Source: Sipunculus nudus
Lineage: Eukaryota; Annelida; Sipuncula; Golfingiida; Sipunculidae
Direction: 5' to 3'
Assembly (NCBI GenBank): GCA_026874595.1
Contig: CM049320.1
Span: 22,765,714 to 22,829,713 of the forward strand
Length of the DNA stretch: 64,000 bases
Within the stretch, counting starts at the first letter, position 1; every line of letters starts with the position of its first letter. Position numbers and translations under genes: made by a program. This document shows, in pieces, positions 11,065 to 22,466 of the stretch. The notes beneath the pieces were generated by a model. The model was not told the DNA's origin. It was given only the letters and a program-made list of their open reading frames with translations, and searched no databases.

Positions 11065-13310
11065 TAAAACACAGTGAATTGATGGTCTGAGGAAAATGCA
11101 TGATTGTTAAGCTATCAGGAACTATTCCAACAGCTTGCTTGAAACCTGTCAGTCTCAAAGGAACACCACAAAGGGCAAATATAAGATCAAAATATATAGC
11201 AAAAATCAAGGAAATACATGCAAGAATTATTGAGAAACAGGTGCTTCTGTATGAATTTTTATTCAATACAAGCCAACTGTACTGCACTTTTATAAATGAT
11301 GGTAATATTTATTCAGAAATATTTGACCCAATCCTTTACAAGATTACATAAATATACATCCAACTGCATTCACTTTAACTGTTCTTGAGATAATATGATC
11401 AAAAGGAATTAACAACAAACATTCTCTAAATCGGACCAAACATTAAAGAAAAATTACTGAAACTGCACTGAAGAAAGAATTTTATAAGGTGGCTAACTGG
11501 CAGACATAATGGATTTCTGACAAGTATGGCATTTGATATCCCACATTCTCCAATAAGAGACCAAACTTGGGGCAAATTATCCAGTAATGAATGCCCAAAA
11601 TAATTCAAAAGGCATATCCAGGCCCTCATATCAGATTTATAGATATGCAATTGTAAAAAGTGTAAGTCCAATATTTTTTATTATCACTCTGCTTTTCAAT
11701 GGGGTCAGCAGGCTAGGTTAACTGCCAAACCTGAAAGAAAAGAAATGCAGAAAGCATGACTAAGAGTCTTGAAATAACAAAAAGCCATCCTAAATCATGG
11801 TACACATCCACATATTATGAGAACAAACACTTGCTTTTATATGTGGTGATATATATTAAAGTATTCAGATATCTAGGAAACTAAGTTTATTGCTAGGATT
11901 CCATAAAATAAACTGCAAAATGTTCCCATCATCTTATAAATCAGTAGCTTAACCTAAATACTATACTCTCATAGTCTTAATGCCTGGCTGAAGCATTCTG
12001 ACAACAGTGTTTTTGTTATGAAGTAAAGAGGTACTTATCACTGAGCCTTATCACTTAATAGGCTGATAGAAAAGGGAGTCATATGTCACCAGTGTCACTC
12101 ACAATTACAGCCACACAGGGAGATGTACCAGCTGGAGTGGGATGGTTATATATACAAGAAAAATAGAGATGGTCTATAAAATAAGTAATTATGAACATCC
12201 CTGACCTATGACCTTGGCCTTTTGCCCATATATCAACTGGATTCTTTCTAAATGATGGGTAACTACTAACCACTTAAATCTGGTGTAATTACTTGGCAAC
12301 CAGTGGGTGAATAACTTTGACCTGCAACCTTTAACCTGCTGACCAGCTGACCCCAAAATCAATAAGTTATTTATTCAAGCAAAAAGACCCATAAATATGA
12401 AGTTTGAGTCAAACTGAGTGATGCATAGATGTGGCATATGTGAAAGACTGAAGGTTTGGGTTGAACAGTTACACTTGAAATATGCTCACAAGCATTTAGA
12501 ACAATTAAATATTGTGACCTTGACCTTTGATTTTTTGACCTCAACATCAATAGGCTTCTTCCCTTATTGGTAGGTAAGCCATATATGACAGATGGAAGGT
12601 ACAGATTGAAAAGTTTGCCTGAAAATGACTCCACGCAAGAAGTGGGTGCTGTGAACTTGACCTTTGACCTCAAAATCAACAGGTCTTTTCCCCTGTTGGC
12701 AGAGAAGCGATATCAGTGCTGGAAGGTTTGGAATGAAAAGTCTAGCTTGAAATGTGTCCACAACCTTTTCAAAGAAGTGGATCCTGTGACCCTGACCTTT
12801 GACCTTGTGACCTCAAAATCTATAGGATTCTTCTCCAACTTAGTAGGTGAGCTATATGTGAAAATCAAAGAATTGGGATGAAAGGGTTGGCTTAAAATGC
12901 ATCCACAGGCTTTTCAAAGAAGAGGCTCCTGTGACCTTGACCTTTGACCTTTTGACCTAAAAAAATTTATGGTTCTTCCCCTGTTGGTAGGTGAGCTGTA
13001 TGTGAAAGATGGAAGGTTTGGGATGAAAATTTTGTCTCAAAGAGTTATTTCTGGGGGGTGCAAACACACCCCATAACTTCGAGAATATAGGTCGCAGTGA
13101 CCTAATTTCAGGTTTGCAAGGAGATCTTTTTATAACCTCTAAGACTGCATAGGGTTCATGGCCCTAGTCCCTACGGTTACGATTTGTGCCCTGCTAACGG
13201 ACGGACGGCTGGCCGGCGGGCCGGACGGCCGGCCTGACGGACAGACGGAAGGACGACAGACAAAGACCCATCGCTATAGCCCAGCATGACTGAAAGTCAG
13301 CTGAGCTAAC
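11065..13310. repeat. 2.25-kb dispersed repeat, copy 1
   Basis: Aligns by eye along its whole length with 19624-22466, from ACACAGTGA(A/C)TTGATGGTC at one end to CAGCATGACTGAAAGTCAGC at the other. The interior from about 12300 to 13030 is a degenerate tandem of ~135-bp units, each with TGACCTTTGACCT, a CTTCCCCTGTTGGTAGG-like block and GATGGAAGGTTTGGGATGAA. The far end holds a GGACGGACGG-type run. No convincing protein is encoded, and TE class is unknown. Confidence 0.85.
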
Positions 13311-14740
13311 AAGGTCTGGCTATTAAAGAGTATTAGGAATACATATAGAATAGTTATATACAACTGGAATATACAGGTACAAAAATGTCTTACTTGGCCG
13401 TATTTATCATGTGTGCAAAACTAAATGGAACCAAAGTACATCCTATTGCTAATAAGATATAAAACGTCAGCAGAGTCAGAAGACCAAAGCAGAGTAACTG
13501 CACTGGGGGTGGGGGGGGAGGGGGTTAAAAGTCATTTAAGTTCATCTAATAAATCAATCTGATAAAGTGGACAAACAAACTCTCCATCTCAAATTAAATA
13601 AAAATAAGTGTGACACTTTTGTTTGAATTAATCTTTGTAAAGGTCTTTTAGCATTTTTGTGAGCCCGGTGCTGCTCCCAGTAGTTTACCAAATAACAGTT
13701 TTCCTTTGTAGTGCTGAGGGGAGGGCAGGAATATTCCGCAATCAGTCCAGATGTTATTAAGTTTGAAAAAAATATATGATGAAGTGTTTCGTTTAGTTGC
13801 CTCGTAGTTCATCGATAACATGAAATGTGTCAGATTTAATAAAAAATCTGAAACATAAGAAACGTGTACATATATTGTTAAAAAAGTATTTAAAGACAAA
13901 AGTATGCATTATTTCACAGTTATCATGTTTACAAGAATTCTAAAAGATACTGTATTATAGTTTTGTTGTTTTAATCTTGAAGATCCTGGCCAAGGTCACA
14001 ATTTATTGATCTCATCCGAGAAATTGGAAAAATAACTTGTGTGTCAAATTTGAGGACAAAACATGCAGTATATGTACTTCAAGTGTGTATCAAATTTGAG
14101 TAGAAACTGTGCAAAACTTCCTCAGAAATAATGTTCACAAGAAATACTAAACATGATGGACTATAATTCAGCTGATATGACCGAGGTCACATTTTTAATC
14201 TCATCCGAGAACTTGGGTGATACAACTTGTGTGTCTAATTTGAGAAATAACAGATAAACCAGGTTTCAGGATACCAGATGAAATCACAGTTGAGAAACTG
14301 ATACAACTGATGTAACTAGGTAGTCTTAAAAGATTGGGAAAAATCAGTGAATAATATGAAACAATACAAGTGGCGCCACCAGTTTTCAATAACTGATAAA
14401 ACCAATCACGACCAATATTCAAGGCAAGATTGATGGCAATCCAAGTATTATTTACCGAGATGCCTGAGATTGTGTATCAAATTTTCAATTATTCTGGGGG
14501 TAAGAACACACTGCTATAACTAGGAGGATACAGGTTGCAGTGACCTAATTTCAGGTTTCCATGGAGATTTTTATGAACCTTCATGGATATTACGTTAGAA
14601 GTCTCTAGGTCAACTGGTTATGATTTGTGCCGTGCTAATGTCAAGAGAGATGGCCCGACAGGCTGAAGAGTGACAAAGGGTCATCACTATAGCTCAGCAC
14701 AACTGTAAATCAGCCGAGCTGAACAAGGGGCGGAGGTTAG
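13311..14740. repeat. Further dispersed-repeat sequence with shared terminal module
   Basis: 14500-14730 repeats the terminal module of the 2.25-kb element: GCAGTGACCTAATTTCAGGT, then a GATTTGTGCC(G/C)TGCTAA block, then CTATAGCTCAGCA and CAGC(C/T)GAGCT. The same module recurs near 13060-13310, 22260-22466 and 23790-24020, with a weaker copy near 37680-37750. 13500-13525 is a G-rich run. No gene seen. Confidence 0.6.
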
Positions 14741-15056
14741 TATGTACACTCATACACGAGTTGTTTGCACCCAAATTCATCATTAATTGTGCATGCCAGA
14801 CAGACAAAATAACATGTTTATCAACCAATTATTATTTATTATAGCAATTTATTTATTCATCAATATGAATCAAACAAACTTTTATGTGATAAGTTGAATC
14901 CTTTGCGACTAAGACATTCTGCCTTAGAATTGAAATAAATATAATACAGCTATCATTTTTTATTAACCTCTATAAATGTGATATATTATTCCTTTAGGAA
15001 GCCAATTTAAAAATCAACAACCTTGATACCATGTATAGTTTGGCTCTCGTATAATA

Positions 15057-15420
15057 TTATTGTACAAACAATTTTTTTATGAGAGAGTTCACTTTAATTA
15101 TCAACTTGGTGTTGCCAAGACCATTCACCTGGTGTACAGCACACTTGTCTTTGCACCAACTGCATTTTGCTGACAGTTTGTGACAAACTTGATGTCTTGG
15201 TTTTAGATTGCCTGGATCAGGATACTGGAATAGAGGTCTTTGAGGCAAATCCAAAAACCCTGAGAAAACAGGTCGTCTGAAAAGACTGGGTTAGTAATGA
15301 AGGATAAATCAAAGGAGTCCCATCCAGCATCCGTGCAGGAAGTCTCTGTGGCAGTGGAGGTGGCATTAGGGCTTGTTTGGTTGATAACTGCACAATGCTG
15401 TTCATGTCAGCTGCTGAAAA
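15057..15420 (-). pseudogene. Frameshifted coding-like fragment
   Basis: After a good acceptor (TTATTTTTCAG|CAG) one minus frame reads MNSIVQLSTKQALMPPPLPQ and on to QSFQTTC. Near 15285 the coding-like signal moves to another frame (FLDLPQRPLFQYPDPGN, then CHKLSAKCSWCKDKCAVHQ), which is rich in Cys/His pairs suggesting a zinc knuckle. A frameshift or two separate exons would explain this. I cannot name the family. It may be part of a decayed transposase or of the uncharacterised gene upstream. Confidence 0.35.
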
Positions 15421-15912
15421 ATAAAATGATCAAATAATAAATTTTTACATGCATTGTATAATTAAATAAAATTATAAATATTTACAAGCTTTCATCAAGT
15501 AATAGTAAATGTTTCTCACTTTTATAACATGTAAAATTATTCACAAGGTAAAATCATGAGTCGCTGGGAAAAAATATAAAATAATTAATTTGTACACACT
15601 GTTAATAATCTAATTATATAATAATTTTTTATCTGCTTTCAAAACTAATAATATATTTTACTTATGTTTATAACCTGTAAACTATTCACAATGTAAAATC
15701 AAGATTCAATGGAAACATTCTTAAAGAAAATATTTTTACATGCTTTAAATACCCATAATCTAATAAAACAATTAATTATCTGCTTTCATAAGTAATAATA
15801 AATTTTACTCCCATTTATAGCTGATAAAATTATTCACAATTTAAAATAAAGACTCACAACTTATGAAATTCTCTCAGAGCAGGCTACACGAGGAAAACAG
15901 GAGCAGACTGGT

Positions 15913-16110
15913 CAGAAGCAGATCCAGGGGAGGGTCCAGACCCCCCCCCCCCCCTTCCCTTTTTCAGCTGATGCAGCCTTTTTAAAGGCTTTCAGACCAA
16001 TTGTAGCGGGCTGGATCCCCCTTCTTTTGACCCGGGGAATTTGTTTAAGGTTTGTCATTAGTCCTCCTGTTTTGGACCCCTCCTTTTACTAAGTAATGGA
16101 TCCGCCCCTG
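15913..16110. mobile_element. MITE (CAGRRGCRGATCC family), copy 1, 198 bp
   Basis: Ends are CAGAAGCAGATCC and GGATCCGCCCCTG, an imperfect 13-bp terminal inverted repeat. The element is flanked by a perfect 5-bp direct repeat CTGGT (15908-15912 and 16111-16115). It contains a C run at 15942-15954 and no ORF. Related copies lie at 50982-51198 and 51882-52063. It sits inside coding-like sequence read on the minus strand. Confidence 0.8.
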
Positions 16111-16432
16111 CTGGTTGTTGTTCAGGTCCACATTCGCCACTGACACAACATCCTGGTATGTGTGTTGCTGGAAATGTTGGTTGGCATGGACCCCGCAAAT
16201 CTCGGACACATCATTTTCATTGAAGAAGGACATACCACTCTCCAGGTTTTGCAATATGTGCTCTTCCGACTATTGAATACTGTGTTGGTAGTCCATGGGC
16301 TCAGAGCAAATTTCACAATGGGCAGTGACTGCTTCCATCAGGGTACTGTCTGAGGCAGGGTCTTGCGGAGTGAAATTAATAGAGTTGCTGTCTTTGCCCA
16401 CCCCTCTTGGTAAAACTAAGGCTGTAGAACCT
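16111..16432 (-). pseudogene. Candidate 3' exon with in-frame TAG, cut by a MITE
   Basis: Acceptor TTTCTACCACAG at 16433-16434. The exon then reads A|GGT TCT ACA..., compatible with the phase-2 end of the exon at 24880-25017. Frame: GSTALVLPRGVGKDSNS..., then AHCEICSEPMDYQHSIQ and TAG at 16270-16272. The same frame stays open and protein-like for 53 more codons (SEEHILQNLESGMSFF..., VSEICGVHANQHFQQHTYQD, VDLNNNQ) to the MITE edge at 16111. Across the MITE only seven further codons precede a stop. CxxC and H-x-x-x-H pairs suggest zinc binding. Either a real last exon ending at the TAG, or a decayed exon. Confidence 0.45.
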
Positions 16433-16439
16433 CTGTGGT

Positions 16440-18960
16440 AGAAATGAAAACACTTGTTAAAAATAAATTTATATATTACAACTGTGGGATCTGACGATGT
16501 CTACCTTTCTAATATGTTTTATATAAAATATCATATGAATATATTATAATATATTATTATAAATTCAAGTAACATGTTAACCAAGAGAATTTATATAACA
16601 TATAATATGTAAACTGAGAGGCTTTATATCTACTATTACTATACATAAAATAATACATTAATACTATAATAATAAGTAAAATTATAAATAAATACATTAT
16701 CTACCAGGATGTACATAACATATTAACTGTACACATACAATATAATTCCATTGATCTCCTTCTGCCCCTGCCTCGGCACTGGCCTTTTCCGAGGGTGTAT
16801 CCCATCAACCCTTGCATCTTGGCACACTTGATCTCGTGACATCTGTGACCAAGAACACTTGACAGTTTGCCTGCAGCGGTAAGGTTTGTGGAGTATCAGG
16901 CATCATGTTGCTGGCGCAGAGGTCCAAAAGTGAATGCTGGTATGTTCCTGTGTCAAGAAAGCAAAGTAACTGAAAGCACAGCATATATCCAGCACTACAA
17001 TATCCATTATTACGAGGAAGCAGGTCATCAATAAGCATCAAGATGAAACATAGGGTTCTCTGGTTTCTGACCACAGCCTCTCATTGAAGGCAGGGCTTAA
17101 TGAGTCCTATCAGATCCATGGGACGTTTTTACGTCAGTACATAAAGCAGGTTGGGTTTGAGGATGAGCTGATGTCAGGCTGGCATGTATATGTGTGGTAA
17201 GCAGAGAGGTGGTGCGCTGTGTATATGTATTTTACTTAATGTTTCAGAAGTCTAACCTGACCAGTTGGGCATTCATTCCTTTTTCACGTACATGCATCAT
17301 TTGAGACAGGGCAGTACCTCCAAGTATAATTGTATCCATGCTAACAACACAGGTTAAAGTTTATTACAGTTACAAAAATTTTCCAGAAAATACATGGTTA
17401 TCTTTCCAGTTACCCAGATGGCCATGTTTCAGCTGAGAGCATTCGATGGTGTAATTTGTAAACTGGACAGATCTGAACAAATAGTTACCTGTCATGATCA
17501 TGACAAAGAAATATGGCTGTAAAATTTCATACAGAATATGCTTAAACAGTGTTAGCACCATCTGCAGGCTTAAACACATGTCAGTAGTGTGATCAATATG
17601 CATAAATATTTTGGTAATGATGGTTCATGCGATAAAACATAAAGATTTTGCACCATATATGGAAACGTGAAATCAGAAAATTTCAACTCTGGCAAAAACA
17701 TCAGTATGAAAATAATTGTATTCAATATAGTATCCACTGAATTCCCTTCGCTCCAAGGAATTCTTGCATTTGATCTAAAGGCTAAAGTATTCTTATTTAC
17801 TTACTTCTCTGAAAGAAAGTTAAAAGACCATTTTGGAGTGCAGAAACTAGTTAAACAGGTGGCACTACCTGCAGGTTATAATCTCATGTCACTCATGTGC
17901 GGAGTAAGTCTGTATAATATGGTAAAGAGAGCAGCAAGGGTCTAAGAGATATGTAGTAAAAGAATTGGGTTGGACAGACAGACATGGACAGTTTTAATAG
18001 TCCTCCCTGGTACGGTGGGGGACTTAAATGTACTGTACAGCAGAGGCTAACTCATTAACACAATAAACAAAACAAGGTTACTTCATTGTCAGGAAAAAAT
18101 TTACAAAATCAACAAAAATTGTCCAGAAGAAGTCATAATAGTAATATAATGGGTTTAATTGATCAAATGGGTCTCAGCTAAAACAGCAATGCCTCGTGTA
18201 TGAAAATTATTAGTAAATAATTACATCACACCAAAAAAAAATTGTCCTCAAGATTCTAGGAACAGAACAATGGTGAGAGTTTACTGTTAAGACTAAATAT
18301 GCTTTGAATCTTGAAATGGTGCAAAAATCAACATATAATTCAGACAATTTTCTCTGAAGGAATTGTGCGCAGAGTGCAAATTAGCAACACTGTCCTGACT
18401 ATAATCTGTAGACAAAAAAATTTAAAAAAAAAAAACAATAAAATTCGTTGAATTTATGTCCCCTATATTCGTCTCTTGTTGTTCCCTGTTTGCCCTATCA
18501 ATGTTTTAGTTTTTATTGTCCCCTGAAGATGTCTCCACATGTCTTAATGGCTGTGCTTTCGTTTTCATTGCCCCCTGAATATGTCTCCACATATTTTTTG
18601 GTACATAAATGGAAACCAAAGGGAAATATTTTTGTTTTGTTTTTTGAGCTACTGATCAGAAATTTTTAGACAGACACCCCAAAACCAATCCCAACCAAGG
18701 TATGCATGAGAGCAACCACCGGTCCTAATTTGAATGAAATTGGATAATATTTAGGAAAGTTTCACAAGGAAACTAAAACATGATGGACAGACAGACAAAC
18801 CCAAATCAATGTCCCCCGTTCCAAAATATTGGAGCAGCGAGTCTGTGGGGATTTGTGTGTGTGTGTGAGTGTGGCCTGAGCAATAAATCTGATTAATAAT
18901 TATTAACTATGTGGTCTTTTAATAAACTTCTAAATCTCACCCTAATCAACTCCGCTGCCT
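16440..18960. other. Mostly non-coding, with weak coding-like fragment at 16805-17074 (minus)
   Basis: The minus frame 16805-17074 contains GTYQHSLLDLCASNMMPDTP after an acceptor-like CTTGACACAG, but no matching donor or neighbour was found. The remainder shows AT-rich runs and CAGACAGACATGGACAG-type repeat tails (about 17970) with no supported gene. Confidence 0.35.
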
Positions 18961-19214
18961 CTTTCTTGGCCTCTATCATTCACTTTTCTCCACGAGCAGA
19001 ACTTACATGATGGGGTGAGGACAGAATCTCCGGCTCCATCTCCAGTACATTTTATTAATCATTTGAAATGATGCCTGCATCTGGTAGTTTTCCCCTCATG
19101 TCATTAGGAACATGGACTCTATGGGAATCATCTCACTCACTACTTCCTCATCCTGATGAGACATATGAAGCATCATCATCATCATCATCATATCTTGAAC
19201 TGACCAGATCCAGA

Positions 19215-19239
19215 TCATGACAAGTCCACATCAGCAGGC
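19215..19239 (-). CDS. Alternative terminal exon of uncharacterised gene (candidate)
   Basis: Acceptor CTTGTCTTTTAG, then G CCT GCT GAT GTG GAC TTG TCA TGA. It is phase-compatible with the exon ending at 24880 and would finish the protein as ...TTRPADVDLS, 215 residues in all. Downstream minus-strand sequence (to about 18960) looks like decayed coding DNA (LVSSRYDDDDDDASYVSSG, and MEPEILSSPHHVSSARGEK in another frame). Confidence 0.25.
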
Positions 19240-19269
19240 CTAAAAGACAAGTAAGTTATTAATAAATAA

Positions 19270-19270
<1 letters not shown>

Positions 19271-19346
<76 letters not shown>
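19271..19346. repeat. (AT)n microsatellite
   Basis: About 75 bp of pure AT repeat. Confidence 0.97.
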
Positions 19347-19348
<2 letters not shown>

Positions 19349-19623
19349 CATACTAGTAGTAGGAACTGGTTCAAAAATTTCTGAAAACAGAAAGAGAATT
19401 CTCAATTTATGATCGATTATTAATTGATTATTTCATGTGTTTGTATGTTATAATGATCTCTGCAGTATAGAATTATATGTGATGTAATGAAAAGTTATTT
19501 AAATGGGAAATTATAAGCTCTCCTAGATGTAATTATTGCAGTGAAATTGAATCTCTCGAACATTTCTTATTTCAATGTCATGTGATACAATACTTTTGGT
19601 TAACAAGACAGACATGGTGGAAA

Positions 19624-22466
19624 AAAACACAGTGACTTGATGGTCTGAGGATAAATGTTTGATTGTTAAGCTATCAGGAACTTTCCCATAGCTAGCTTGA
19701 TACCTGTCACTCTCAAAAGGAACACCACAAAGGGCAAATATAAGATCAATATATATAGTAAAAATCAAGGAAATCCATGCAAGAATTATTGAGAAACGGG
19801 TGCTTCTGTATCAATTTTTATTCAATACAAGCCAACTGTACTGCACCTGTATAAATGATGGTAATATTTATTAAGAAATATTTGACCCAATCCTTTGTAA
19901 GATTACATTAAAATACGTCCGACTGCATTCACTTCAACAGTTCTTGAGATAATATGATCAAAAGGAATTTAAAGATGGTTGCCTGGTGGCCATATTGGAC
20001 TTCTGACAGGTCTGAAATCAGACAACAAACACATCTCTAAATTGGACCAAACATTGAAGAAAAATCACTGAAACTGCACTGAAAAAGGGATTTCTAAGGT
20101 GGCTAACTGGCAGACATAATGGATTTCTGACAAGTCAGACATTTGATATCACACATCCTCCAATAAGAGACCAAAGTTGGGGCAAATTCTCCAAAGTATA
20201 TTACAGTAATGAGTGTCCAAAACAATTTAAAAGGCATGTTCAGGCCCTCATATCAGATTTATAGATATGCAAATGTACAAAGTGTAAATCCATTATTTCT
20301 TATTATCACTCTGCTTTCAATGGGGTCAGCAGGGTAGGTAAACTGAAAAACCTGAAAGAAAAGAAATGCAGAAAGCATCACTAAGTGTCTTGTAATCAAA
20401 TAAAGCCATCCTCAATCCAGGTACAGACCAACATATTATGAGAAAAAACACTTGCTTTTATATGTGGTGATTTATATAAAAATATTCAGATATCTAGGAA
20501 ACTAAGTTTATTGCTATTTTTCCATAAAATAAACTGCAAAATGTTCCCATCATCTAATACATCAGTAGCTAAACCTTAATACTATACTCTCTTAGTCTTA
20601 ATGCCTGGCTGAAGCATTCCAACAACTGTGTTTTTGTTATGCAGTAATGAGGTACTTATCACTCAGCCTTATCACTTGTAGGCTGATACAAAAGGGAGTA
20701 ATATATCACCAGTGTCACTCACAATTACAGCCACACAGTGAGATGTACCAGCTGGAGTGCAATGGTTATATCATGGTCCAGTTGTTTACGTGCTTTTATT
20801 CACAGATTGCCGATTTTCTCAGATAGAAATTCTTTAGTCCAGATGTAATTTACTTTCAAGTTTATTCAATCAAAGTTAACAATAACAAATGTCCAAAATA
20901 TATATTCTGATAGTTTTCCCTATTTTCCACTTAACTGATTCTGTTCTCTCTGTCTCTGTCTATCTCTCTGTTAACTCCTGTCCGTATTCCTGTCTTTTCT
21001 CTCTCCCCTAACTCTCTAACTCTTTGACTCTCCTCTCTTTAGCTCTGACCTTCACTGTCTGGTTCAGTAACCAGTATATCTATTTATACATTTGCCCAAA
21101 ATAATAATTGCAATTGAGGAATTTCTTACAGCAATAATACAAGACATATTGTGTAATACATTCAACACCTTTCTTGCCCTCCTGTGAACACCTAAGTCTA
21201 AACTGTTTATTAATTAGTTTATCTTTGCCTGTCACTTTAAGAGTAAACTGATCACCTTATAATATCTGATGAAAATTGGTAAAATATAATGATTGGAATT
21301 ATCATAAAATTATCACACTGGTGATACTTATATATAAAAGAAAAATAGAGATGGTCTACAAAATAAGTTTTTGTGAACATCCCTGACCTATGACCTTGGC
21401 CTTTTGCCCACATATCAACTGGATTCTTTCTAAATGATGGGTAACTACTAACCACTTACATCTAGCCGGGTGTAATTACTAGGCAACCAATGAGTGAATA
21501 ACTTTGACCTGCAACCTTTAACCTCCTGACCAGCTGACCCCAAAATCAATAAGTTATTTCTTCAAGCAAAAAGACCCATAGATATGAAGTTTGAATCAAA
21601 TTGAGTGATGCATAGATGTGGCATATATGAAAGACTGAAAGTTTGGGTTGAACAGTTTCACTTGAAATATGTTCACAAGCATTTAGAACAATTAAGTATT
21701 GTGACCTTGACCTCTGAACTTTTGAACTCGCCATCAATAGGTTTCTTCCCCTATTGGTAGGCAAGCCAGATATGACAGATGGAAGGTATGGATTGAAAAG
21801 TTTGCCTGAAATGACTCCACACAAGAAGTGGGTGCTTTGAATTTGACCTTTGACCTCAAAATTAACAGGTCTTTTCCCCTGTTGGCAGAGAAGTGATATC
21901 AGTGCTGGAAGGTTTGGAATAAAAGTCTAGCTTGAAATTTGTCCACAACCTTTTTAAAAAAGGTGGATCCTGTGACTCTGACCTTTGACCTTGTGACCTC
22001 AAAATCTATAGGATTTTTCTCCCACTTAGTAGGTGAAGTATATGTGAAAGATCAAAGAAAACTGGGATGAAAGATTTGGCTTAAAATGCCACCACAGGCT
22101 TTTCAAAGAAGTGGCTCCTGTGACCTTGACCTTTGACCTTTTGACCTCAAAATAATTATGGTTCTTCTCCTGTTGGTAGGTGAGCTGTATGTGAAAGAGG
22201 GAAGGTTTGGGATGAAACTTTTGGCAAAAAAGAATTATTTCTGGGATGTCCAAACACACCCTGTAACTTCAAGAATATTGACCTGATTTCAGGTTTGCAA
22301 GGAGATCTTTTAAGAACCTCTAAGACTGCATAGGGTTCATGACCCTAGCCCCTACGGTTACGATTTGTGCCCTGCTAACGGACGGACGGACAGACGGACA
22401 GTCAGAAGGTCGAAGGACAAAGACCTATCGCTATAGCCCAGCATGACTGAAAGTCAGCTGTGCTAA
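19624..22466. repeat. 2.25-kb dispersed repeat, copy 2
   Basis: Direct-orientation counterpart of 11065-13310. It is longer because of an insertion at 20771-21327. It also retains a ~45-bp segment around 19975-20025 that copy 1 lacks. It contains the same ~135-bp tandem units with TGACCTTTGACCT and the same GGACGGACGG end. Confidence 0.85.
20771..21327. mobile_element. 557-bp insertion in repeat copy 2, flanked by TTATA
   Basis: Copy 1 reads straight through GGTTATATATACAAG, whereas copy 2 is interrupted after GGTTATA and resumes at TTATATATAAAAG. That leaves a 5-bp direct repeat TTATA at 20766-20770 and 21328-21332. The insert begins TCATGGTCC, ends GGTGATAC, is pyrimidine-rich in the middle and has no ORF. 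The termini lack TG...CA, so a solo LTR is not clear. Confidence 0.7.
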
